DNA of 5,431 bases from the NCBI GenBank assembly GCA_022565195.1, contig JADFJZ010000144.1, forward strand, positions 1-5,431. Direction: 5' to 3'. This DNA is from Planctomycetota bacterium. GTDB lineage: Bacteria > Planctomycetota > Phycisphaerae > UBA1845 > CAIVHJ01. Below the pieces are notes generated by a model. The model was not told where the DNA came from, did no database searches, and worked only from the letters and a program-made list of their open reading frames with translations. Positions 1 through 5,031 of this stretch are shown in pieces (position 1 is the stretch's first letter; each line of letters opens with the position of its first letter). The translations under genes were made by a program, and so were the position numbers.

Positions 1-531
1 GCGGTGGCCGGCTGGCCGACCGACCGACTGGTGGTCCGCGTGCGCTGGAGCCGCGGGGCGGAGTTTTCCGGCACCTGCATCTACGCCACGAACCGCCTGT
101 ACATCAACCTCGGCCGCCAACTGCAATATCCCTATCGCATGGAGACGCACTGCGCCCGAGGCCGCAAAGCCTGGGGGCAATACTACAAGCCCAGCAGCCA
201 CCTCGAACTCTGCGACGGCTACCAAGTATGCCTCTTCATTTTCGCTCACGAGTATTACCATTGGCTGGTCAAGAAGGCCAAGCGGAACACATCACAGAAA
301 GAGTCGATGTGCGACCGCTTCGCCGCGCGCGTGCTGATCGACGACTACGGCTGCGTCCTGCGCGACAAGCACGGCCGACCACTGCCCCGCCGGGAGTGGT
401 ACACCAAAGACCTCGACGCCTTCGTCGCCGCCGCCGCACAGCGACCGGCAACAATCACGCGCCCACCGCTCCGCCGCGCCGCCCGAGGAGTAATCGCCGA
501 AAACGGCAGCGGTCAGTTGCTCCTGTTCTGA
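1..531 (+). CDS. HExxH zinc-metallopeptidase-like protein with C-terminal clamp-binding-like motif (5' end probably outside window)
   Basis: The frame is open to the left edge. A GTG at 4 could start a 175-aa protein, but no ribosome binding site is visible and the true start may lie upstream. Numbering from that GTG, residues 82-86 are HEYYH, a zinc-binding HExxH with E83 as presumed catalytic base, inside a hydrophobic helix (FIFAHEYYHWLV). About 14 residues later comes ESMCDRFAARVL (100-111). This resembles the ExxAxxFA helix that supplies the third zinc ligand in ImmA/IrrE (DUF955) peptidases, so E100 or D104 is the likely third ligand. The N-terminal half has scattered cysteines (50, 70, 76) and no motif I recognise. 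Residues 143-170 are a basic, Pro/Arg/Ala-rich linker that looks disordered. The protein ends GQLLLF, close to the bacterial beta-clamp-binding consensus QL[S/D]LF. A peptidase fold is likely; the substrate is unknown. SprT-like or another minimal HExxH family remains possible. Confidence 0.7.
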   Translation, partial: AVAGWPTDRLVVRVRWSRGAEFSGTCIYATNRLYINLGRQLQYPYRMETHCARGRKAWGQYYKPSSHLELCDGYQVCLFIFAHEYYHWLVKKAKRNTSQKESMCDRFAARVLIDDYGCVLRDKHGRPLPRREWYTKDLDAFVAAAAQRPATITRPPLRRAARGVIAENGSGQLLLF

Positions 532-605
532 TCAACAGTCGGTATCCCGTATTCAGCACCGAGGATTCATTCGTTTAGCGGCGACCCAAAGGGGAGCGCG
601 GTCCA

Positions 606-636
606 AATTCGGAATGTGGAATTCGGAATGCGGAAT
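606..636. repeat. 14-bp tandem repeat, about 2.2 copies
   Basis: AATTCGGAATGTGG (606-619) is followed directly by AATTCGGAATGCGG (620-633) and then AAT. The two full copies differ at one base. Short AATTCGGAATGCGG-type tandems recur in spacers of several environmental bacterial phyla (recollection). Here it lies between the peptidase-like gene and the small secreted protein and has no coding role that I can see. Confidence 0.7.
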
Positions 637-730
637 CAGAGCACTGAGCACCGGTGATGTGGCAAAGCCAGTCATTAACTTGGCAAACTCGAGGAAAGAA
701 AACGAACCCCACAGTACAGGACGGCGATTC

Positions 731-759
731 TTGTGAAGAGTCGGACCGCGCTGTACCAT
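731..759 (+). promoter_or_regulatory. Candidate sigma70-like promoter for the small exported protein
   Basis: TTGTGA (731-736) and TACCAT (754-759) are separated by 17 bp. Each matches the -35 or -10 consensus at 4 of 6 positions. Transcription would begin near 766, about 20 bases before the ATG at 786. A match this weak can arise by chance, so this is only the best candidate visible. Confidence 0.25.
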
Positions 760-785
760 CTGGGGTCTGTTTAATGAGGTGTAAT

Positions 786-995
786 ATGAAATATCGAATG
801 TGGCGCTGGTTCGTCGCGGCGGCGAGCATCATGGCGGCTCCGGCAGTGGCGCGGGCTGACTTCTCGGTTCTGGAGTTTCCGCAGTTCGCCGAGGATAACG
901 CGCTCAATTGGTTGTTTCAGATTCTGTCGACCATCCTGCTGGCGTTCTCGCAGTTGCTAGGCGGCTTGTTGGGTCTGGGCACGACGGCGGGATAA
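786..995 (+). CDS. Small exported hydrophobic protein, unknown function
   Basis: A 69-aa protein I do not recognise. The ATG at 786 is chosen because GAGGTG (776-781) lies 4 bases upstream and the protein then begins with a textbook signal peptide. That peptide has a basic n-region (MKYRMWR), a hydrophobic core (about 8-20) and an AxA cleavage site, ARA at 22-24, before D25. The frame stays open upstream to 654, but that extension would bury the signal peptide. The predicted mature chain is about 45 aa: a short acidic stretch (DFSVLEFPQFAEDNA), then a hydrophobic segment (about 41-64) with evenly spaced leucines and a Gly-rich GGLLGLG end. This suggests a membrane-inserting or self-associating helix. 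It could be a small envelope protein; a toxin-like or pore-forming peptide is possible but unsupported. The neighbouring genes give no functional clue. Confidence 0.6.
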   Translation: MKYRMWRWFVAAASIMAAPAVARADFSVLEFPQFAEDNALNWLFQILSTILLAFSQLLGGLLGLGTTAG

Positions 996-1003
996 TCTTC
1001 ACC

Positions 1004-1131
1004 GAGCCGTGGGCTTCTAGCCCACGCGAACTTTCGCCTTGGGCGGACTTTCGCCCTGGGTGACGTTTCATCTTGGGCGGCGTTCTCCCTGTATGTTGAT
1101 CCGCGCGACCTGAAGGTCGCGGCTCGTGGGC
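1004..1131. repeat. Structured intergenic repeat: two hairpins flanking 17-bp tandem repeats
   Basis: Hairpin A pairs CGTGGGC (1008-1014) with GCCCACG (1020-1026) around loop TTCTA. Hairpin B pairs CGCGACC (1104-1110) with GGTCGCG (1115-1121) around loop TGAA. Between them, units of 17 bp run 1030-1046, 1047-1063, 1064-1080 and a partial copy from 1081; the core is about TTTCGCCTTGGGCGG. GAGCC (1004-1008) and GGCTC (1121-1125) can also close the whole element. A second CGTGGGC (1125-1131) could pair with 1020-1026 in place of hairpin A. The element ends 25 bp before the ALDH start. It lacks a U-tract, so it is not a classic intrinsic terminator. A dispersed repeat is more likely than a dedicated regulator. 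Confidence 0.65.
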
Positions 1132-1156
1132 GTACAAACACGAATGGTAAATACCC

Positions 1157-2680
1157 ATGAATGAAATCCTGTCGCAACTCGGCATTGAAGCGAACAACCT
1201 CGGCGCGTTTGCCGGCGAATGGTACGGCAGCGGCAAGCCGCTGGCATCGGTCTCGCCGATCGACGGGCGCGAGATCGCCACGGTCACACAGGCCAGCAAG
1301 GACGACTACGAGAAAGTCATCGCCCGCGCGCACTCAGCCTTCCAGCATTGGCGCACGGTGCCCGCGCCGCAGCGCGGCGAAGTCGTGCGGCAGCTCGGCA
1401 ATGCCCTGCGCGAGAAAAAGGACGCCCTCGGCTCGCTGGTGACTCTGGAAATGGGCAAAATCAAGCCGGAGGGCGACGGCGAAGTTCAGGAAATGATCGA
1501 CATTTGCGACTTCGCCGTCGGCCTCAGCCGCCAACTGTATGGCCTGACCATGCACTCCGAACGCCCGCAGCACCGCATGTACGAGCAATGGCACCCGCTG
1601 GGCGTGATCGGCATTATTTCGGCGTTCAATTTCCCGGTGGCGGTGTGGGCCTGGAACTCTGCACTCGCGGTGGCGTGCGGCGACGCGACGCTGTGGAAAC
1701 CCTCATCGCAAACCCCGCTGACTGCCATTGCCTGCACGAAAATCGCCGCCGCGGTCTGCCAAGCCAACGGCGTCGATCCGGCGATCTTCTCGCTGGTCAT
1801 CGGCCCGGGCTCATCGATCGGCGAAACTCTGATCAACGACAGCCGCATCCCGCTGGTGTCCGCCACCGGCAGTTGCACGATGGGCCATCACGTCGGCAAG
1901 GTCGTCGGCCAGCGCCTCGGGCGAACCATCCTTGAACTCGGCGGCAACAATGCCATCATCGTCACCCCGCACGCCGACATGGAGATGGCCAACCGGGCCA
2001 TCCTCTTCGGCGCCGTCGGCACCGCCGGACAGCGCTGCACCAGCACCCGCCGCATCATCGTACACAACTCGAAGCGCGACACGCTGGTCGAGAAGTTGAT
2101 CACTGCGTACAAGCAAGTCCCGATCGGCGATCCGCTCAAAGAGGGCACACTGATGGGGCCGCTGATTAACACCGGCGCCGTCGAAACAATGCAGCAGGCC
2201 ATCGTGAAAATCAAGAAAGAGGGCGGCGAGATTCTCTACGGCGGCGAGACGCTCGACGGACCGGAGTACCCCGGCGGCTGCTACGTGCGGCCCTGCATCG
2301 CCGCAGCTAAAAACGAAATGGCCATCGTGCAGGAAGAAACTTTCGCGCCGATTCTGTACATCATTCCGTACGAAACACTCGACGAAGCAATCGCCCTGCA
2401 CAACGGCGTGCCTCAGGGATTATCATCCGCCATCTTCACCACCAACATGCTTGAGGCTGAGCGGTTCTTGTCGGCGGTCGGCAGCGATTGCGGCATCGCC
2501 AACGTCAACATCGGCACCAGCGGCGCGGAGATCGGCGGCGCCTTCGGCGGCGAGAAGGAAACCGGCGGCGGCAGCGAATCCGGCTCCGACGCCTGGAAAG
2601 CCTACATGCGCCGCCAAACCAACACCCTCAACTGGGGAACTGAACTGCCTCTGGCCCAAGGGATTACGTTCGGCGACTAA
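1157..2680 (+). CDS. ALDH7-family aldehyde dehydrogenase (alpha-aminoadipate semialdehyde / piperideine-6-carboxylate dehydrogenase)
   Basis: A full-length 507-aa cytosolic NAD(P)+-dependent aldehyde dehydrogenase. It should oxidise alpha-aminoadipate semialdehyde (in equilibrium with piperideine-6-carboxylate) to alpha-aminoadipate in lysine catabolism. Visible landmarks are N158 in SAFNFP (oxyanion), K181 in WKPS (cofactor), the TGSCTMG loop (237-243), E260 in LELGG (general base), catalytic C294 in GTAGQRCTSTRR, and E394 in QEETFAP. The C-terminal signature SGAEIGGAFGGEKETGGG...SGSDAWKAYMRR (455-486) and the ending LPLAQGITF closely match human antiquitin (ALDH7A1), which sets it apart from betaine or succinate-semialdehyde ALDHs. 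S473 replaces the Arg that I recall in GGGRESGSDAW, and C240 replaces the usual Thr of the GST loop. The ATG at 1157 gives the normal ALDH7 N-terminus, but no good Shine-Dalgarno precedes it. No other lysine-catabolism gene is in the window, so the pathway is inferred from family alone. Bacterial homologues are called amaB or pcd. Confidence 0.93.
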   Translation: MNEILSQLGIEANNLGAFAGEWYGSGKPLASVSPIDGREIATVTQASKDDYEKVIARAHSAFQHWRTVPAPQRGEVVRQLGNALREKKDALGSLVTLEMGKIKPEGDGEVQEMIDICDFAVGLSRQLYGLTMHSERPQHRMYEQWHPLGVIGIISAFNFPVAVWAWNSALAVACGDATLWKPSSQTPLTAIACTKIAAAVCQANGVDPAIFSLVIGPGSSIGETLINDSRIPLVSATGSCTMGHHVGKVVGQRLGRTILELGGNNAIIVTPHADMEMANRAILFGAVGTAGQRCTSTRRIIVHNSKRDTLVEKLITAYKQVPIGDPLKEGTLMGPLINTGAVETMQQAIVKIKKEGGEILYGGETLDGPEYPGGCYVRPCIAAAKNEMAIVQEETFAPILYIIPYETLDEAIALHNGVPQGLSSAIFTTNMLEAERFLSAVGSDCGIANVNIGTSGAEIGGAFGGEKETGGGSESGSDAWKAYMRRQTNTLNWGTELPLAQGITFGD

Positions 2681-2720
2681 TGGACGGCAAATGCCACTTG
2701 AACACTTGACTAGTTTTCAT

Positions 2721-2903
2721 CCTAATTGGGCCACCAAGACACAAAGGCACCAAGAAGAAAAATGGAAAATTGAAAATGGAGAATTAAAAAAAGAGAACAG
2801 GTTACTGATATCAGCAAACGCTCCTGCTCTTGGCCCTTGCTCTTCAATTCTTCATTCTCCATTTCTTTCCTTCGTGCCTTTGTGCCTTCGTGGCCTAATT
2901 CAG
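2721..2903. repeat. MITE-like imperfect palindrome of about 183 bp
   Basis: The left arm (2721-about 2800) starts CCTAATTGGGCCACCAAG. The right arm (about 2825-2903), read on the other strand, starts CCTGAATTAGGCCACGAAG. The arms pair imperfectly over roughly 60-75 bp, including ACAAAGGCAC on both and an A-rich inner part (AAATGGARAATTGAA-like), leaving a loop of about 20-25 bases. There is no coding capacity. The outer sequence belongs to a 'caccaagacacaaaggcaccaag' type of spacer repeat that I recall from several environmental genomes. It could be a non-autonomous mobile element or a long-hairpin RNA or terminator. It sits between the ALDH stop and the methyltransferase and might limit read-through. 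Confidence 0.7.
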
Positions 2904-2968
2904 GCTAACATACGGCGGTAGGCTGGCAAAGGATTGTGTGCTCAGTGGAGCCAAATACGCAACTCGTC

Positions 2969-2974
2969 AGGGAG
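2969..2974 (+). promoter_or_regulatory. Ribosome binding site deciding the methyltransferase start
   Basis: AGGGAG lies 5 bases before the ATG at 2980. It favours that start over the GTG at 2938, which has only AAAGGA (2928-2933) at 4-base spacing and would add 14 residues (MLSGAKYATRQGAL) with no family counterpart that I know. Confidence 0.55.
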
Positions 2975-2979
2975 CACTA

Positions 2980-4038
2980 ATGGGTCGCAAGCTCGATCAA
3001 ATCATTCGCAAGGACTGTGTCAAGTGGCTGAAAAGACTCGACGCGAATTCGGTCGATCTCGCCTTCGCTGATCCGCCATTCAACATCGGCTACAAGTACG
3101 ATGTCTATGACGACCGTCGCGAGGTGGACGACTACCTTGAATGGTCGCGAGAGTGGATCACAGGCGTCGAGCGCGTTTTGAAACCCAATGGAACTTTTTG
3201 GTTAGCCATCGGCGACGAATTCGCCGCCGAGCTGAAAATCCTCTGCACGCGCGACATTGGCTTCCATTGCCGGAGCTGGGTCGTATGGTTTTATACCTTC
3301 GGCGTACACTGCACGCACAAGTTCACCCGAAGCCACGCGCACCTCATCCATTTCGTCAAGGACCCGAAGAGTTTCACTTTCAATTCTCTGGAAGTTCGCG
3401 TGCCATCTGCCCGAGAGCTCGTCTATGGCGACAAGCGGGCCAACCCGGATGGCCGCATGCCGGACGATACTTGGATGATGGCCCCGGTGCTCCCGCCCGA
3501 TGTCCCAACATACGACGGCTTCGTGTTGCGCCCGCAGGATATTCCAGAGCGCTTCGTTCCGCACAGTGATACGTGGTTTTACTCGCGCGTTGCCGGAACA
3601 TTCAACGAACGCGGCGGCTGGCATGGCTGCCAAATGCCCGAGCAACTACTGGGACGCATCATCAAGGCGTGCTCCAACGAAGGCGACCTCATACTCGATC
3701 CCTTCGCAGGCAGCGGCACAACACCCGCAGTGGCCAAGAAGCTCAACCGCCACTACCTCGCCTGCGAACTCTCCGAAGAATACGCCCGCAACGTCAAGAA
3801 ACGCCTGGCCAGCATCAAACCCGGCGACCCACTCGACGGCCCCGAAAACGCCGCCCTCAGCGCCCCAAGCACCAAGGCCGGCCGGCGATTGAAGGGAAAC
3901 GCCGCATCAGACGGCAAGACCACCCCCAAAGGCGAAGCTGGTTCTGCAGAGCGTGCAGGCAACAAGGCCACGAGCCGAAGCCGTGAGCGCGAGACGACGT
4001 GTTTCGATTTCGTGGCTGACTCACGCAAGACTGCGTGA
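2980..4038 (+). CDS. Solitary beta-class site-specific DNA methyltransferase (probably N6-adenine)
   Basis: A 352-aa DNA methyltransferase using S-adenosylmethionine. The catalytic motif IV, DPPFNIG (31-37), precedes the AdoMet-binding motif I, DPFAGSGTT (240-248). This order defines the beta class of amino-methyltransferases (the CcrM and HinfI group). MPEQLLGRIIKACSNEGD (219-236) just before motif I is the typical motif X region, and HYLACELSEEYA (258-269) is motif II. DPPF suggests N6-adenine over N4-cytosine (usually SPPY), but this is not decisive. The variable middle (about 110-215) would hold target recognition; the target is unknown. Residues 282-352 form an Ala/Lys/Gly/Ser/Arg-rich tail, probably disordered and DNA-contacting. 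No restriction endonuclease is adjacent, so it is an orphan in this window and may act in regulation or self-protection. Start at 2980 chosen for its AGGGAG site and family fit. Confidence 0.9.
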   Translation: MGRKLDQIIRKDCVKWLKRLDANSVDLAFADPPFNIGYKYDVYDDRREVDDYLEWSREWITGVERVLKPNGTFWLAIGDEFAAELKILCTRDIGFHCRSWVVWFYTFGVHCTHKFTRSHAHLIHFVKDPKSFTFNSLEVRVPSARELVYGDKRANPDGRMPDDTWMMAPVLPPDVPTYDGFVLRPQDIPERFVPHSDTWFYSRVAGTFNERGGWHGCQMPEQLLGRIIKACSNEGDLILDPFAGSGTTPAVAKKLNRHYLACELSEEYARNVKKRLASIKPGDPLDGPENAALSAPSTKAGRRLKGNAASDGKTTPKGEAGSAERAGNKATSRSRERETTCFDFVADSRKTA

Positions 4039-4040
4039 GT
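4019..4040 (+). terminator. Perfect 9-bp hairpin spanning the methyltransferase stop codon
   Basis: ACTCACGCA (4019-4027) pairs exactly with TGCGTGAGT (4032-4040) around loop AGAC. The TGA stop (4036-4038) lies within the 3' arm. No U-run follows, so it is not a canonical Rho-independent terminator. It may slow 3' exonucleases, act with another factor, or be a piece of a dispersed repeat that now supplies the stop. Confidence 0.4.
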
Positions 4041-4257
4041 TCATCAACTGCAAGTACAATCCGTGGAATGGTGAAGACGCGACCCTGCCGGCGGGGTGGA
4101 GGATGGCCCCAGGGTCGGGTGGCCCATCTCATTTTCCCGGCCCGTAAGTGCGTGCTCGAGCAATTCAATACTCCTGAATTTGTGGGTCTGGCGGTGTATA
4201 ATCAGGAGGACGCTGGTCGAATTGAAACGCGAGATCGATCAAGAATGGAGTGATTTG
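4039..4257. other. Spacer between methyltransferase and toxin-antitoxin operon
   Basis: This 219-bp spacer has no convincing gene. The left part holds a GC-rich stretch in which GACCCTG (4081-4087) can pair with CAGGGTC (4110-4116). The following GGGTGGCCCATCTC resembles a spacer repeat. The right part holds the operator-like palindrome and TATAAT box of the toxin-antitoxin operon. An open frame running into the antitoxin from 4096 has no family match before residue M55. Confidence 0.5.
4162..4202 (+). promoter_or_regulatory. Candidate promoter and operator of the toxin-antitoxin operon
   Basis: A perfect TATAAT -10 box lies at 4197-4202. The -35 at 17-bp spacing is poor (CTGAAT, 4174-4179). 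An inverted repeat, AATTCA (4162-4167) and TGAATT (4175-4180), separated by 7 bp, overlaps that -35 position. This is where an autorepressing antitoxin or complex would bind. Transcription would start near 4209, about 50 bases before the antitoxin ATG. AGGAGG (4204-4209) sits at the predicted start but has no well-spaced start codon after it. Confidence 0.4.
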
Positions 4258-4482
4258 ATGAGCCAACATTCCTGGAGCGACCGCATCCTGTGTGACCCGG
4301 CTGTTCATCACGGCGAACCTTGCATCCGAGGGACGCGTATTGCCGTGTCAGTCATTGTGGCGAGTTTGGCTGATATGAGCATTGAAGACCTGCTGGGGCA
4401 ATATTCTCAGCTCACCCGCGAGGATATTCAGGCGGCATTGTACTACGCCGCCGACGCTGCGCGCAGCTCACTGGTTGCTTGA
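4258..4482 (+). CDS. DUF433-family antitoxin
   Basis: A 74-aa cytosolic protein that fits the DUF433 family, small winged-helix-like proteins that act as antitoxins to PIN-like toxins. The signature is RILCDPAVHHGEPCIRGTRIAV (9-30), matching the family pattern 'I..dP.v..GkP.I.GTRi.V'. It is followed by SIEDLLGQYSQLTREDIQAALYYAA (41-65), the 'ileeyP.Lt.eDi.aAl.ya' helix pair. The ATG at 4258 has GGAG (4247-4250) 7 bases upstream and gives the usual family length; the in-frame extension upstream is not family-like. The gene ends 7 bases before the toxin start, and its stop overlaps the toxin ribosome binding site, so the two are probably translationally coupled. It should bind and neutralise the toxin and repress the operon through the palindrome upstream. 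The pairing with DUF5615 is a known arrangement; activity here is inferred. Confidence 0.88.
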   Translation: MSQHSWSDRILCDPAVHHGEPCIRGTRIAVSVIVASLADMSIEDLLGQYSQLTREDIQAALYYAADAARSSLVA

Positions 4483-4489
4483 GGTGTCC

Positions 4490-4855
4490 GTGATTGTGAA
4501 GCTCGATGAAGACCTTTCGCCCCTGGTAGCCGAGGTGTTCGAAGAGGCCGGCTGCGAGACGAGAACGGTCGCTGGTCAAGGATGGGGTGGCCTGCCAGAT
4601 GCCGAACTCTGGAAGAAAGTTCAGGCCGAAGAGATCTTCTTTGTCACTGCCGACAAAGGATTCGGAGACGTGCGGCAGCATCCTCCTGGCTCACATGCGG
4701 GCATCTTGCTCCTGCGCCCGGACCGTGAGAGCATCATGGACTTCCGGGCTTTGGTTGTTGACATTGTGTCTGGCCAGAAGATCGAGTCACTGAAAGGTGC
4801 CGTGTCGGTGGCAACCCCTCGAGGGCTGCGCTCACGTCGCGCGGGGCACTCCTAA
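4490..4855 (+). CDS. DUF5615 PIN-like toxin
   Basis: A 121-aa protein of the DUF5615 PIN-like family, presumed to be a Mg2+-dependent RNase toxin paired with the upstream DUF433 antitoxin. The N-terminus MIVKLDEDLSPLVAEVFEEAG matches the family 'mk..lDe.L.p.l...l...Gh' strand-helix, with acidic D6 and D8. D37 in GLPDAELW is a further expected acidic residue. FVTADKGFGDVRQHPPGSHAGILLLR (51-76) is the core motif; D55 is retained, while G57 stands where many members have Asp (TADKDFG). I recall the KGF form in other members, so the gene need not be dead. Three in-frame GTG codons (4484, 4490, 4496) are possible starts. GAGG at 4481-4484 is 5 bases before 4490, which I prefer; 4496 is also plausible. 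The last 15 residues are Arg-rich and atypical, perhaps an extension into repeat DNA. Confidence 0.85.
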   Translation: MIVKLDEDLSPLVAEVFEEAGCETRTVAGQGWGGLPDAELWKKVQAEEIFFVTADKGFGDVRQHPPGSHAGILLLRPDRESIMDFRALVVDIVSGQKIESLKGAVSVATPRGLRSRRAGHS

Positions 4856-5031
4856 CCCGCAGTTCTTCAGATTCAATGATCATCGGAGGATCCGAGAAAT
4901 GAGGCGAGAAATGAAGGAAATGAGGGACAGGCACTAACATGTATTCGGACGCGAACACAGGCAAGCACAGAAAACGGTGACGGAGGGCACCGAGGAGGCA
5001 CGAATGAACAACGCAGAAGCCCTACAGGAAC
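4856..5031. repeat. Low-complexity spacer repeat between toxin gene and integrase remnant
   Basis: GAAATGA occurs three times (4896-4902, 4908-4914, 4917-4923), followed by GAGGGACAGGCAC (4922-4934). Further on, a purine-rich 'acggagggcaccgaggaggcacgaa' stretch (about 4980-5003) resembles the accaagg/cggagg spacer repeats seen at 2721-2903. There is no convincing gene. This GC-rich segment ends where integrase similarity begins, so it marks the junction between two kinds of DNA. Confidence 0.5.

Larger units (their letters stand above)
532..785. other. Spacer between peptidase-like gene and small exported protein
   Basis: This 254-bp spacer has no convincing gene. It holds the 14-bp tandem repeat near its left end and a weak candidate promoter near its right end. 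Open frames on either strand here have repeat-derived composition and no recognisable domain. I see no strong terminator behind the peptidase-like gene. Confidence 0.5.

Noticed and set aside
654..785. N-terminal extension of the small exported protein from an ATG at 654
   Set aside because: It would place 44 residues of spacer-like sequence before a clear signal peptide and ignore the ribosome site at 776-781.
1811..2401. Long antisense open frame opposite the ALDH gene
   Set aside because: It is a shadow of GC-rich codon bias: Val/Asp/Ala/Gly-rich, no domain, and directly opposite strongly conserved ALDH motifs.
2938..2979. GTG at 2938 as the methyltransferase start
   Set aside because: It adds 14 residues without family support; the ATG at 2980 has the better AGGGAG site and gives the usual N-terminus before the motif IV strand.
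4096..4257. Upstream extension of the antitoxin frame, or a TTG start at 4222 behind AGGAGG (4204-4209)
   Set aside because: The extra residues are not DUF433-like, the TTG would be 12 bases from the AGGAGG, and the ATG at 4258 has its own GGAG at 7 bases.
4899..4937. A 12-codon open frame (MRREMKEMRDRH) with CGGAGGA 8 bases upstream
   Set aside because: It is made entirely of the GAAATGA repeat region, so both the site and the frame are probably accidents of purine-rich repeat DNA.
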